The notes beneath the pieces were generated by a model. It had not been told where the DNA came from. It did not search any database and saw only the letters and a list, made by a program, of their open reading frames with translations. Positions 61,201-64,000 of a DNA stretch of 64,000 nt are shown here, in pieces. This DNA comes from Siphonodentalium dalli (lineage: Eukaryota > Mollusca > Scaphopoda > Gadilida > Siphonodentaliidae), in the NCBI GenBank assembly GCA_032622095.1, contig CP136062.1, positions 223,710,578 to 223,774,577 of the forward strand. The letters run 5' to 3'. Every line of letters begins with the position of its first letter. Position 1 is the stretch's first letter. The position numbers and the translations under genes were made by a program.

Positions 61201-63347
61201 TTCTCTTATACATGCGAGACTCACATATATAAGAGATTTCACTGGCTTAAAAGATCAAGGTAAACATTGTTAGGCCAATTTATTCTCTTATATATGCGAG
61301 GTTCCTGAAGGGAGACTCGCATATATAAGAGAATGCAATGGCACTGGGTTTTTTCGCAAAATTCGGGAAGCTCCAATCATGGAAGGGTTAAACTACCCTA
61401 ATGGAGCCCCTCACAGATGTGAGCAGACGACACTCAGCAACACAAGCTGCCACCTGTATGGGGCTTCATACAGGAATATCCAGTCATGGAAGGGTTAATG
61501 TGCATGCTCTTTCCCAAAAATGATGTGGATAGGTCGTTTGTTGAATTTATTATCTAAACATTTCCCTCAATAAATAGGGCTCCTTCTGCACTTTTTATAC
61601 CCCTTTTCTTTTCTTTTTTTTTATAAAAAAAAAGGGGGGGTGTGTATACTGTCCGTCTGATGTCTGTTCATGTCATAACAGTAGTGCTTAGATCTCAATG
61701 TAATTTGATATGGATGTTCACTACTTGAGAACATTCAATAGAGGGTTCAATCATTTTGTTCAGATTGTTCTAGAGTTATTCATCTTTATCTGGAAATGTT
61801 GGCTTTTTGGTCCAATCGATGTCTGTTCAGGCCATAACTTGAACAGTAATGCTCGGTTATCAATGAAATTTTGTATGGATGTTCACCACTATGAGGACAT
61901 TTAATGGCATGTTAAATCATTTTGTTTAGGTTTTTCGTTCTATAGTTATACATCTTTGTCGATATGAAAATGCTTTTTGGGTCTGTCTGAGTATATCAGA
62001 CATAGGTTATAGGTATGCCCACACCAGGTGGTATTCCACAAAAGGGTTATGCACCGGATGACATTCCATTTCTTGTAATTATTATCTGTTTGTTTATCTG
62101 TCTGCTTAACATCCCTCCAAATGAATAATGGATCATCATTCCAATGCATACTATTATAACTGAGAGTGGGAGAATCCATTTGGTATAAAAAGGGTTAATT
62201 ATTCTATCTGGCCGTATATTGTTTCCTTGACTTCTCTCAGTTATTTCATTTCTGAGAAAAAACCTTCAATGCCTTTCGATGCAGCCGTGAATAAATTATC
62301 TGATAGCTACAGAAGCAGTATATCCAAAGGTTTGTTCTATAATTGCCTATCCTAAGTAGAAAAGCAATGTGATAATATATGTGTACAAGCAATTCTATGA
62401 TGGGTACTGATGGGTACCACTTATTTATAAAAACGGGACGTATTATGTTATTGGTCCGTCCAATGATAAATCTAGTCTTACTGAACTGAATTAAATGAAA
62501 TTTGGTACGTTGATTTACTAGCATTAAGTCAAGTTCGAATTTGGGTTTTGCCAGTCAATTTTTTCCAGAGTTACAGCCCTTTTTGTTGTTTTTTTGCACC
62601 CACCCCCTCATCTGTAAAAAAAAAATTTGACACCCCCCCCTGGTTCAAGGTTGATTTTGGATTTAGTCTATCAGATATCAGTTTTTTATCCCTCAGAGAA
62701 AAATAATAACGGGCTTCGTCTGTCCGTTCATCCGTCCGTCAGTCCTTTTGAGTACCTTCATGGTGTAATCATCTCCTACAGATTTCATCCCAGAGATTTG
62801 AAACTTCAGAATATTGTTGCCCATATATTGAAGATGTGCAACATGTATATAGATGACAGAATTTTTTTATTTTTTTTTACGGAGTTATTAACCCATTTCA
62901 ACATTTTTTTTTATTTCTTTGACAAAGCGGCATCGACTTGCCACGTTGTCGGGAGACACTGTGGTCTGACCTTTTATGAGCAAATACGGGCATTTTGTTT
63001 TAAGCCACACTCCAGCCATGAACTTTCTCTATTTTCTGTATTTTTGCCTAAAATGTATGGTTATAGTAACAACTCATCGTTACAACAGTAACTTTGTGTA
63101 TTTCAGCTGATGTTGAACAGCAGATTAACTTAATGAGAGAGGTGTTACCTGAGTGGCTCACATTGTAACTTTGTGTATTTCAGCTGATGTTGAACAGCAG
63201 ATAAACTTAATGAGAGAGGTGTTACCTGAGTGGCTCACATTGATAAAAATTAAAAAAGGAACCTTCATCAAAATTGATAAGAACATTGATCTTCAGAAGT
63301 TGAATGAGAAAATTGAGAAACAACTGAAAGGGAAAATGTGTGTGTGA
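33605..63347 (+). CDS. CDT1 homologue, DNA replication licensing factor, 11 coding exons, 724 residues
   Basis: CDT1 loads MCM2-7 at origins in G1 with ORC and CDC6, and is blocked by geminin and destroyed via PCNA-CRL4(Cdt2). Coding exons are 33605-34216, 34825-35040, 35533-35711, 41618-41833, 43618-43757, 51007-51134, 55552-55740, 56741-56869, 59836-59948, 62241-62329 and 63184-63347. All introns are GT-AG, all phases match, and the sum is 2175 nt. Residues 3-10 are a PIP box (QPKVNDYF) with Lys14 at the +4 position of a PIP degron. A cyclin-type RxL (RKL) lies at 24-26 and a basic cluster at 158-165. The central winged helix includes FEKFHSLATP, LPYKYKLLAERF, MLQNRSE and TVYPSAYKLRQE. The C-terminal MCM-binding winged helix includes FLLDKIRAKEAKKLEE, FISEKKPSMPF and LPEWLTLIKIKKGTFIKID. 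It is longer than human CDT1 (546 residues), mostly in the N-terminal half. Identification is strong; the exact first exon and 5' UTR are inferred. Confidence 0.95.
34217..34824 (+). other. CDT1 intron 1
   Basis: 608 bp, AT-rich, with a T-rich tract before the acceptor. No repeat or gene seen. Confidence 0.85.
34825..35040 (+). CDS. CDT1 exon 2 (residues 205-276)
   Basis: The acceptor is TTTTTTTCCAG. It begins SCEATTSNVKH and ends KTKRKTVKE with donor GTAATA. It contains several S/T-P sites (DPISPLPDTPEE, LSTPEAS), which are candidate CDK targets. Phase 0 at both ends. Confidence 0.88.
35110..35513. mobile_element. 404-bp inverted-repeat element in CDT1 intron 2
   Basis: Begins GATGAGGCCTAAAAA and ends with the complement TTTTTAGGCCTCATC. 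The interior is unique-looking, with an imperfect inverted repeat around GGAATTTACAAAACTCATCC and GTTTTGTAAATTCC. It fills most of the intron and stops 19 bp before the exon 3 acceptor. No coding capacity. Confidence 0.7.
35533..35711 (+). CDS. CDT1 exon 3 (residues 277-335)
   Basis: The acceptor follows a long T run (TTTTTTTTTTTTAG). Lys/Glu-rich, EKESKENAVSKLKK then LKSQLIKMKETKEKL, predicted helical or coiled. Ends TCAAG|GTATTT with 2 nt carried into exon 4. Confidence 0.88.
36283..36760 (+). repeat. dispersed repeat, TTTTTAGCTCACCTGAG type
   Basis: Opens with an inverted motif around CACCTGAGACGAAGTCTC, then GTCCGTCCGTC, then two degenerate about 190-bp subunits with GGTTCATATTTG, GATTTGTTCAAATGAG and CCAGGGCCATAA. 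The same subunits recur at 39396-39990, so it is a dispersed family with internal tandem structure. Confidence 0.65.
37065..37440 (+). repeat. dispersed repeat with two about 152-bp subunits
   Basis: Starts with the hairpin TACCATAGTATGGTA, then CGTCCGTCTGTCTGTC, then two subunits each with CCAAATTT, AAATACAGATCGAGT, TGGGTTTGATCCGA and GAGTTATG. A relative is visible at about 62450-62585. Confidence 0.65.
39396..39990 (+). repeat. second copy of the dispersed CAGGGCCATAA repeat
   Basis: Three degenerate subunits with GGTTCATATTTGGT, GTGGATGTTCCC and GCCAGGGCCATAACTCT, matching 36283-36760. Confidence 0.62.
40436..40870 (+). repeat. 60-70-bp tandem array, about seven copies, in CDT1 intron 3
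   Basis: Units carry AAATACTGTGTTCTCAG, CTCCCTCATCACC, AAAAGAG(G/T)GCCTC and ATCAAATA(T)ATA. Starts fall near 40436, 40500, 40563, 40623, 40694, 40763 and 40824. The copies vary in length, with short insertions such as TCAAAAAGGCC. Confidence 0.8.
41618..41833 (+). CDS. CDT1 exon 4, start of the geminin-binding winged helix
   Basis: The acceptor is TTTACAG. It encodes KKVPAFEKFHSLATP, LSLPYKYKLLAERF and NSDIVVSMLQNRSE then KLKAAVQEMSRR, the most conserved CDT1 block and the region contacted by geminin. Ends CGAAG|GTGAGA. Confidence 0.95.
41834..43617 (+). other. CDT1 intron 4 contents
   Basis: Contains an 85-bp triplication (41911-42166). AT-rich segments with ATTAATCG and CCACGAT motifs around 42213-42260, 42987-43070 and 43510-43600 resemble hAT-element ends but could not be paired convincingly. 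No exon. Confidence 0.6.
41911..42166 (+). repeat. 85-bp tandem triplication in CDT1 intron 4
   Basis: Three copies start at 41911, 41996 and 42081 (85, 85 and 86 bp), each with GTCTACCTTAGTATCTCAGT, GGTATGCCCACACTATGTGG and TATTGGTGAAC. Copies 1 and 2 look identical; copy 3 has a few changes. A diverged single copy of the middle part (ATAGGTATGCCCACACCAGG) is at about 61998-62035. Confidence 0.85.
43618..43757 (+). CDS. CDT1 exon 5
   Basis: Acceptor TTATCAG, donor TCATCAG|GTAAGT. It encodes NYEQKDFAQCVTVYPSAYKL then RQENNIPCVGKKSARYELTL, the continuation of the winged helix. A two-hairpin MITE begins only about 17 bp after the donor. Confidence 0.95.
43775..44032 (+). mobile_element. two-hairpin MITE, fuller copy, at CDT1 exon 5 donor
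   Basis: A 258-bp element with ends ACCCTTTCGTGGGGG and the complement-like CATGGAAAGGTTAAA. It contains two hairpins built on CATTCTCTTATATATG: 43812-43886 with CAGTGCATT ends and 43914-43983 with CCAATG(C/T)ATT ends. These are separated by TTACAAGGTCAAGGTC. The tail GTTTTCGCAAAATTTCAGG recurs in the other copies. Confidence 0.82.
44363..44547 (+). repeat. left 185-bp inverted terminal repeat of the DIRS-like element
   Basis: Runs from AACTGAACTATATGG to CTAGCCAGTTTTATTT. I see no mismatch against the complement of 49630-49814. It contains a 16-bp direct duplication, ACTCCGGTCAATCAGC/T. Confidence 0.92.
46430..49140. repeat. degenerate internal repeats of the DIRS-like element
   Basis: Two sets. 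Around 46440-47160 a block with ATGGCTCTT, CTTCTATT and CATTTATATTG recurs three or four times at uneven spacing. Around 47160-49130 a GC-richer block with GAGATTCGGGCAACCAATCC recurs at 48236 and 49036, and one with GTGGCCCACTCCATTACGAG at 47681 and 48370. The GC-rich part is protein-like in places (minus strand LSFLGEEDDEIRFLLCKNIA near 47870), which might be an old Gag-like or captured sequence. I cannot identify it. Confidence 0.5.
49465..49561 (+). repeat. internal complementary region of the DIRS-like element
   Basis: 97 bp. 49465-49505 is the complement of the left terminus (44338-44378), and 49501-49561 the complement of the right terminus (49804-49862). They are fused through a run of five A, explained by sharing of one TTT. 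This junction is the hallmark of DIRS replication. Confidence 0.9.
49630..49814 (+). repeat. right 185-bp inverted terminal repeat of the DIRS-like element
   Basis: Begins AAATAAAACTGGCTAG and ends CATATAGTTCAGTT, followed by the right terminal extension to 49862. Identical in complement to the left repeat, implying a young insertion. Confidence 0.92.
50081..50255 (+). repeat. 42-47-bp tandem repeat, four copies
   Basis: ACAGTGAAGTAATTTGATTG begins at 50081, 50128, 50170 (one mismatch) and 50212, with GGTAGCGCCCTC and CCTATG between. Periods are 47, 42 and 42 bp. Confidence 0.82.
51007..51134 (+). CDS. CDT1 exon 6, 3' end amplified in tandem
   Basis: The acceptor is TTTCTTTAG. It encodes DDSTDRKPPPTQNGRQ then TFSASQLLNRKNLFHHNLI and SIVKQHHT, matching the conserved helix that ends the central domain. 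The donor ACG|GTATGT is in phase 0. The last 36 nt plus the first 12 nt of the intron form the first copy of a 48-bp tandem array, so several downstream copies of the same donor exist. Confidence 0.93.
51099..51434 (+). repeat. 48-bp tandem array made from the CDT1 exon 6 / intron 6 junction
   Basis: Copies start at 51099, 51147, 51195, 51243, 51291, 51338 and 51386 (one is 47 bp). Each carries CATAACCTCAT, CAATCGTCAAA, (C/G)GGCATCATACG-type exon end and a GTATGT donor. Six copies keep GGTATGT; the last has CAGTATTT. The first copy is the real exon end. The forward frame stays open through copies 1 to 4, giving 16-residue repeats of the NLISIVKQHHTVCNLH type, and is then shifted by the single-base deletion. 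Confidence 0.93.
51954..53104 (-). mobile_element. hAT-family DNA transposon, 1151 bp, non-autonomous
   Basis: Inserted in the minisatellite with an exact 8-bp duplication, CTTACAAG (51946-51953 and 53105-53112). Ends TAGAGATGGGCGGTT and the complement. Both ends have subterminal CGGTTTCGGTTGT copies. On the minus strand a BED-type zinc-finger start survives. The catalytic RNase-H-fold and dimerisation regions are absent, so it depends on a transposase elsewhere. Confidence 0.88.
52875..52985 (-). pseudogene. hAT transposase N-terminal remnant, BED zinc finger, truncated
   Basis: ATG at 52985, 36 codons then TGA. It encodes MAEHNEQTSP then VWKYFSKKDKKSKCAACNIC and RKEFAW. VWKYFSKK and CxxC are the start of the BED finger that opens hAT transposases. 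The second half of the finger (His-x-His/Cys) and all downstream domains are missing. Confidence 0.7.
53265..53350. mobile_element. GGTCCCC palindromic MITE
   Basis: Inverted arms GCAGAATGAGGTCCCCAGAG and CTCTGGGGACCTCATG around CCGCACAGTGGGCTA. A second copy follows within 30 bp. Confidence 0.78.
53375..53458. mobile_element. GGTCCCC palindromic MITE
   Basis: Arms CATAGGTCCCCAGATGG and CTCTGGGGACCTCATG. Interior almost identical to the neighbouring copy at 53265, and both end in ATGATTAGGCCTCATCTA, indicating a tandem duplication of element plus flank. Confidence 0.76.
53631..53727. mobile_element. GGTCCCC palindromic MITE
   Basis: Arms ATGCAGAATGAGGTCCC and GGGGACCTTATTCTGCAT, centre CCCGCTGTCTGGGG. 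More diverged than the two copies just upstream. Confidence 0.74.
54005..54150. repeat. partial arm of the 27219-type fold-back element
   Basis: Shares CTGATAACTCTGAGCTTTG, GGGTTCCTCGACTCGAATC and AAATATTTTTTACCCCC with the right arm at 27525-27620. The opposite arm is absent. Confidence 0.72.
54284..54376. mobile_element. GGTCCCC palindromic MITE
   Basis: Arms GCAGAATGAGGTCCCCAGAG and TGACCTCATTCTGCATGG, with GTGACGCTATCCCGC at the centre. Confidence 0.74.
54521..54609. mobile_element. GGTCCCC palindromic MITE
   Basis: Arms AGAATGGTGTCCTCGG and CTCTGGGGACCTCATTCTG, with GATGCTAGCCCACTATG at the centre. Flanks on both sides match those of the 18130 copy. Confidence 0.74.
54821..55126 (+). 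mobile_element. tRNA-derived SINE, 306 bp, with 14-bp target duplication
   Basis: The head resembles a tRNA and has an RNA polymerase III box A (TGGCTCAATCGGTTAGG, from 54833) and a perfect box B, GGTTCAAATCC (54893-54903). It is followed by about 200 bp of tRNA-unrelated body and an (AATC)n tail. TCACTATGCTTTAC flanks both sides (54807-54820 and 55127-55140). The exact duplication and intact promoter suggest a recent insertion. The insertion needs a partner LINE, not visible here. Confidence 0.87.
55552..55740 (+). CDS. CDT1 exon 7
   Basis: 189 nt, phase 0 at both ends. It encodes EFLSNLSTPLNVPDDKITRW then HPKFPLDEVEDIEQAKLPEP. The ITRWHPKF block is a CDT1 hallmark. The donor is AGG|GTTTGT, followed immediately by a CT microsatellite. 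Confidence 0.94.
55780..55996. mobile_element. palindromic MITE, copy 2, in CDT1 intron 7
   Basis: A 217-bp near-perfect palindrome from TACAGTAATGC to its complement, centred near 55888 (GCTCTCGCCGAGAGC). Same family as 17429-17641. It starts 40 bp after the exon 7 donor, directly behind a (CT)n run. A transcript across it would form a stem of about 100 bp. Confidence 0.87.
55997..56740 (+). other. CDT1 intron 7, remainder
   Basis: AT-rich. No repeat or further exon recognised. Confidence 0.7.
56741..56869 (+). CDS. CDT1 exon 8
   Basis: 129 nt, phase 0. The acceptor is GTTTCTGCAG and the donor AAG|GTATAA. It carries the linker between the two winged helices and ends SMKGVPQFLLDK, the start of the C-terminal domain. 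Confidence 0.94.
56898..56975 (+). mobile_element. half copy of the two-hairpin MITE
   Basis: Starts AACCCTTTAAATATATAAG and continues GAGAATGCATTGGCACAGGG, TTTCAGGAAGCTCCAGTCAT and GGAAGGG, the right half of the family. It lies 29 bp after the exon 8 donor. Confidence 0.75.
57223..59160 (-). mobile_element. tandem-unit dispersed element, about 12 units, inverted relative to 18740
   Basis: Begins with GCTCAACTTTACTTTGTAAA, GGCTTGGTATCCGTCGTCCG and a GT run. About twelve units of roughly 160 bp follow, each with CAGCCATCTTGGATTTTACT, GGGCTACAGGTCGTACC and CATGTAGATGGGAACGAGT. The unit order is colinear with 18740-19745 on the opposite strand. Unit number differs between the copies (about 5 and 12), so internal units expand or contract. 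Confidence 0.8.
59836..59948 (+). CDS. CDT1 exon 9
   Basis: The acceptor is ACATTCCAG. It encodes IRAKEAKKLEEALTRKP then MRKMPDMMRILRT. The IRAKEA block continues directly from exon 8 as in vertebrate CDT1. Donor AAC|GTATCC; 2 nt are carried over. Confidence 0.94.
60152..60862 (+). repeat. 64-bp direct repeats 647 bp apart
   Basis: CAACTCTTGGAATAACTACC through CCAGATCCTTGTTACCG occurs at 60153-60216 and 60799-60862 with no difference that I can see. The intervening sequence has no ORF over 96 codons. The exactness suggests a recent duplication or a small element with direct ends. Confidence 0.65.
61155..61391 (+). mobile_element. two-hairpin MITE, fuller copy, in CDT1 intron 9
   Basis: Ends TTAACCCTTTATA and ATCATGGAAGGGTTAA. 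The first hairpin (about 61194-61243) is shortened; the second (about 61274-61341) is intact with a GAGGTTCCTGAAGGGAGACTC loop region. A second, solo right end follows at about 61477-61498. Confidence 0.8.
61665..61935 (+). repeat. two-copy about 170-bp tandem repeat
   Basis: GATGTCTGTTCA(T/G)G(T/C)CATAAC, GTATGGATGTTCAC and AATCATTTTGTT recur in order in the two copies. The flanking T/A/G homopolymers at 61605-61640 mark a low-complexity start. Confidence 0.65.
62241..62329 (+). CDS. CDT1 exon 10 (short exon, 89 nt)
   Basis: Found by looking for the missing FVSERKP-type segment of the C-terminal winged helix. The acceptor is CTTCTCTCAG. It encodes YFISEKKPSMPFDAAVNKL then SDSYRSSISK, with donor AAAG|GTTTGT. 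The phases (1 nt in, 1 nt out) fit exons 9 and 11 exactly. Confidence 0.92.
62330..63088 (+). other. CDT1 intron 10
   Basis: Contains a relative of the 37065 dispersed repeat (about 62450-62585), a poly-C tract near 62632, and a CCGTCCGTCAGTCC block near 62720. No exon seen. Confidence 0.6.
63089..63242 (+). repeat. 77-bp tandem duplication of the exon 11 splice acceptor and exon start
   Basis: 63089-63165 and 63166-63242 are identical except ATT versus ATA (both Ile) at 63124-63126 and 63201-63203. Each has GTGTATTTCAG followed by the first coding bases. Using the first acceptor gives LPEWLTL and then a TAA created at the join (63166-63168). Confidence 0.93.
63184..63347 (+). CDS. CDT1 exon 11, last coding exon
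   Basis: The acceptor is GTATTTCAG. It encodes ADVEQQINLMREVLPEWLTL then IKIKKGTFIKIDKNIDLQKL and ends KGKMCV with TGA at 63345-63347. An upstream partial copy of the same acceptor and exon start lies at 63089-63165; only this second copy gives the full C-terminus. No polyadenylation signal is visible before the window ends. Confidence 0.93.
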
Positions 63348-64000
63348 TAGTACATTCATACTGGACGCGGAGTACATTCATACTGGACGCATTACTGGAT
63401 GCGGAGTACATTCATACTGGATGCGGAGTACATTCATACTGGACGCGGAGTACATTCATACTGGACGCATTACTGGATGCGGAGTACATTCATACTGGAT
63501 GCGGAGTACATTCATACTGGACGCGGAGTACATTCATACTGGACGCGGAGTACATTCATACTGGACGCATTACTGGATGCGGAGTACATTCATACTGGAC
63601 GCGGAGTACATTCATACTGGACGCGGAGTACATTCATACTGGACGCGGAGTACATTCTTACTGGACGCGGAGTACATTCATACTGGACGCGGAGTACATT
63701 CTTACTGGACGCGGAGTACATTCTTATGGACGTGGAGTACATTCATACTGGACGCGGAGTACATTCATACTGGACGCGGAGTACATTCATACTGGACGCG
63801 GAGTAATTCTTACTGGACGCGGAGTACATTCATACTGGACGCGGAGTACATTCATACTGGACGCGGAGTACATTCATACTGGACGCGGAGTACATTCATA
63901 CTGGACGCGGAGTACATTCATACTGGACGCGGAGTACATTCATACTGGACGCGGAGTACATTCATACTGGATGCGGAGTACATTCTTAACGCGGAGTACA
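63348..64000 (+). repeat. 22-bp tandem array beginning at the CDT1 stop codon, open at the right edge
   Basis: About 28 copies of TACATTCATACTGGACGCGG plus AG, starting 2 nt after the TGA. Some units are extended by 12 bp (CATTACTGGATG, near 63387, 63467 and 63567) or slightly shortened (63723, 63803, 63985). ORFs here (FILDAEYIHTGRGVHSYWT type) follow from the 22-bp period cycling through all three frames and are not credible proteins. Confidence 0.95.

Larger units (their letters stand above)
59949..62240 (+). other. CDT1 intron 9, contents
   Basis: Contains a 64-bp direct duplication (60152-60216 and 60799-60862), a two-hairpin MITE (61155-61391), a two-copy about 200-bp tandem repeat (61665-61935) and a diverged 85-bp-repeat relative (about 61998-62035). 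Confidence 0.6.

Noticed and set aside
63399-63806. 135-codon ORF after CDT1
   Set aside because: It arises from the 22-bp array cycling through frames, with no start context or independent support.

Overview
This window is genomic DNA from an invertebrate animal. It holds the first three exons of a RELCH homologue (minus strand) and an apparently complete 11-exon CDT1 homologue (plus strand), arranged head to head about 9.4 kb apart. Everything else is AT-rich non-coding DNA crowded with tandem arrays and short inverted-repeat elements. The density of such elements, a tRNA-derived SINE with an AATC-type tail, a DIRS-like element and a hAT element fit a marine lophotrochozoan such as a mollusc. 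The exact taxon cannot be read from the sequence alone. No rRNA gene, CRISPR array or bacterial-type operon is present.

Layout. 1-16840: about 330 copies of a 51-bp unit, running off the left edge and ending exactly on the 5' splice site of RELCH exon 3. 16837-24189 (minus): RELCH exons 3, 2 and 1, with LisH-region and DSLDFARYSDDG signatures; its introns carry several MITE families. 24190-33604: intergenic, with a possible uncharacterised minus-strand coding remnant, nuclear-receptor-half-site-rich tandem repeats, fold-back elements and a decayed non-LTR reverse transcriptase. 33565-33594: a compact CCAAT / E-box / E2F cluster just ahead of the CDT1 start. 33605-63347: CDT1, 11 coding exons whose splice phases all agree and sum to 2175 nt (724 residues plus stop). 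Its introns hold a 5.5-kb DIRS-like element with identical 185-bp inverted repeats but no recognisable enzyme ORF, a 1.15-kb hAT element with a BED-finger remnant, a SINE with a 14-bp target duplication, and many MITEs. 63348-64000: a 22-bp array starting at the CDT1 stop codon.

The most unusual pattern is that tandem arrays sit on gene boundaries. The 16.8-kb satellite begins with the RELCH exon 3 splice donor. A 48-bp array in CDT1 amplifies the end of exon 6 together with its splice donor, in frame. The acceptor and start of the last CDT1 exon are duplicated in tandem (77 bp). A 22-bp array begins at the CDT1 stop codon. This suggests repeated local amplification of splice-junction DNA, creating ladders of decoy or alternative splice sites.

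The two genes are not functionally linked as far as is known. CDT1 licenses replication origins with ORC, CDC6 and MCM2-7. RELCH works with RAB11 and OSBP in endosomal cholesterol transfer.
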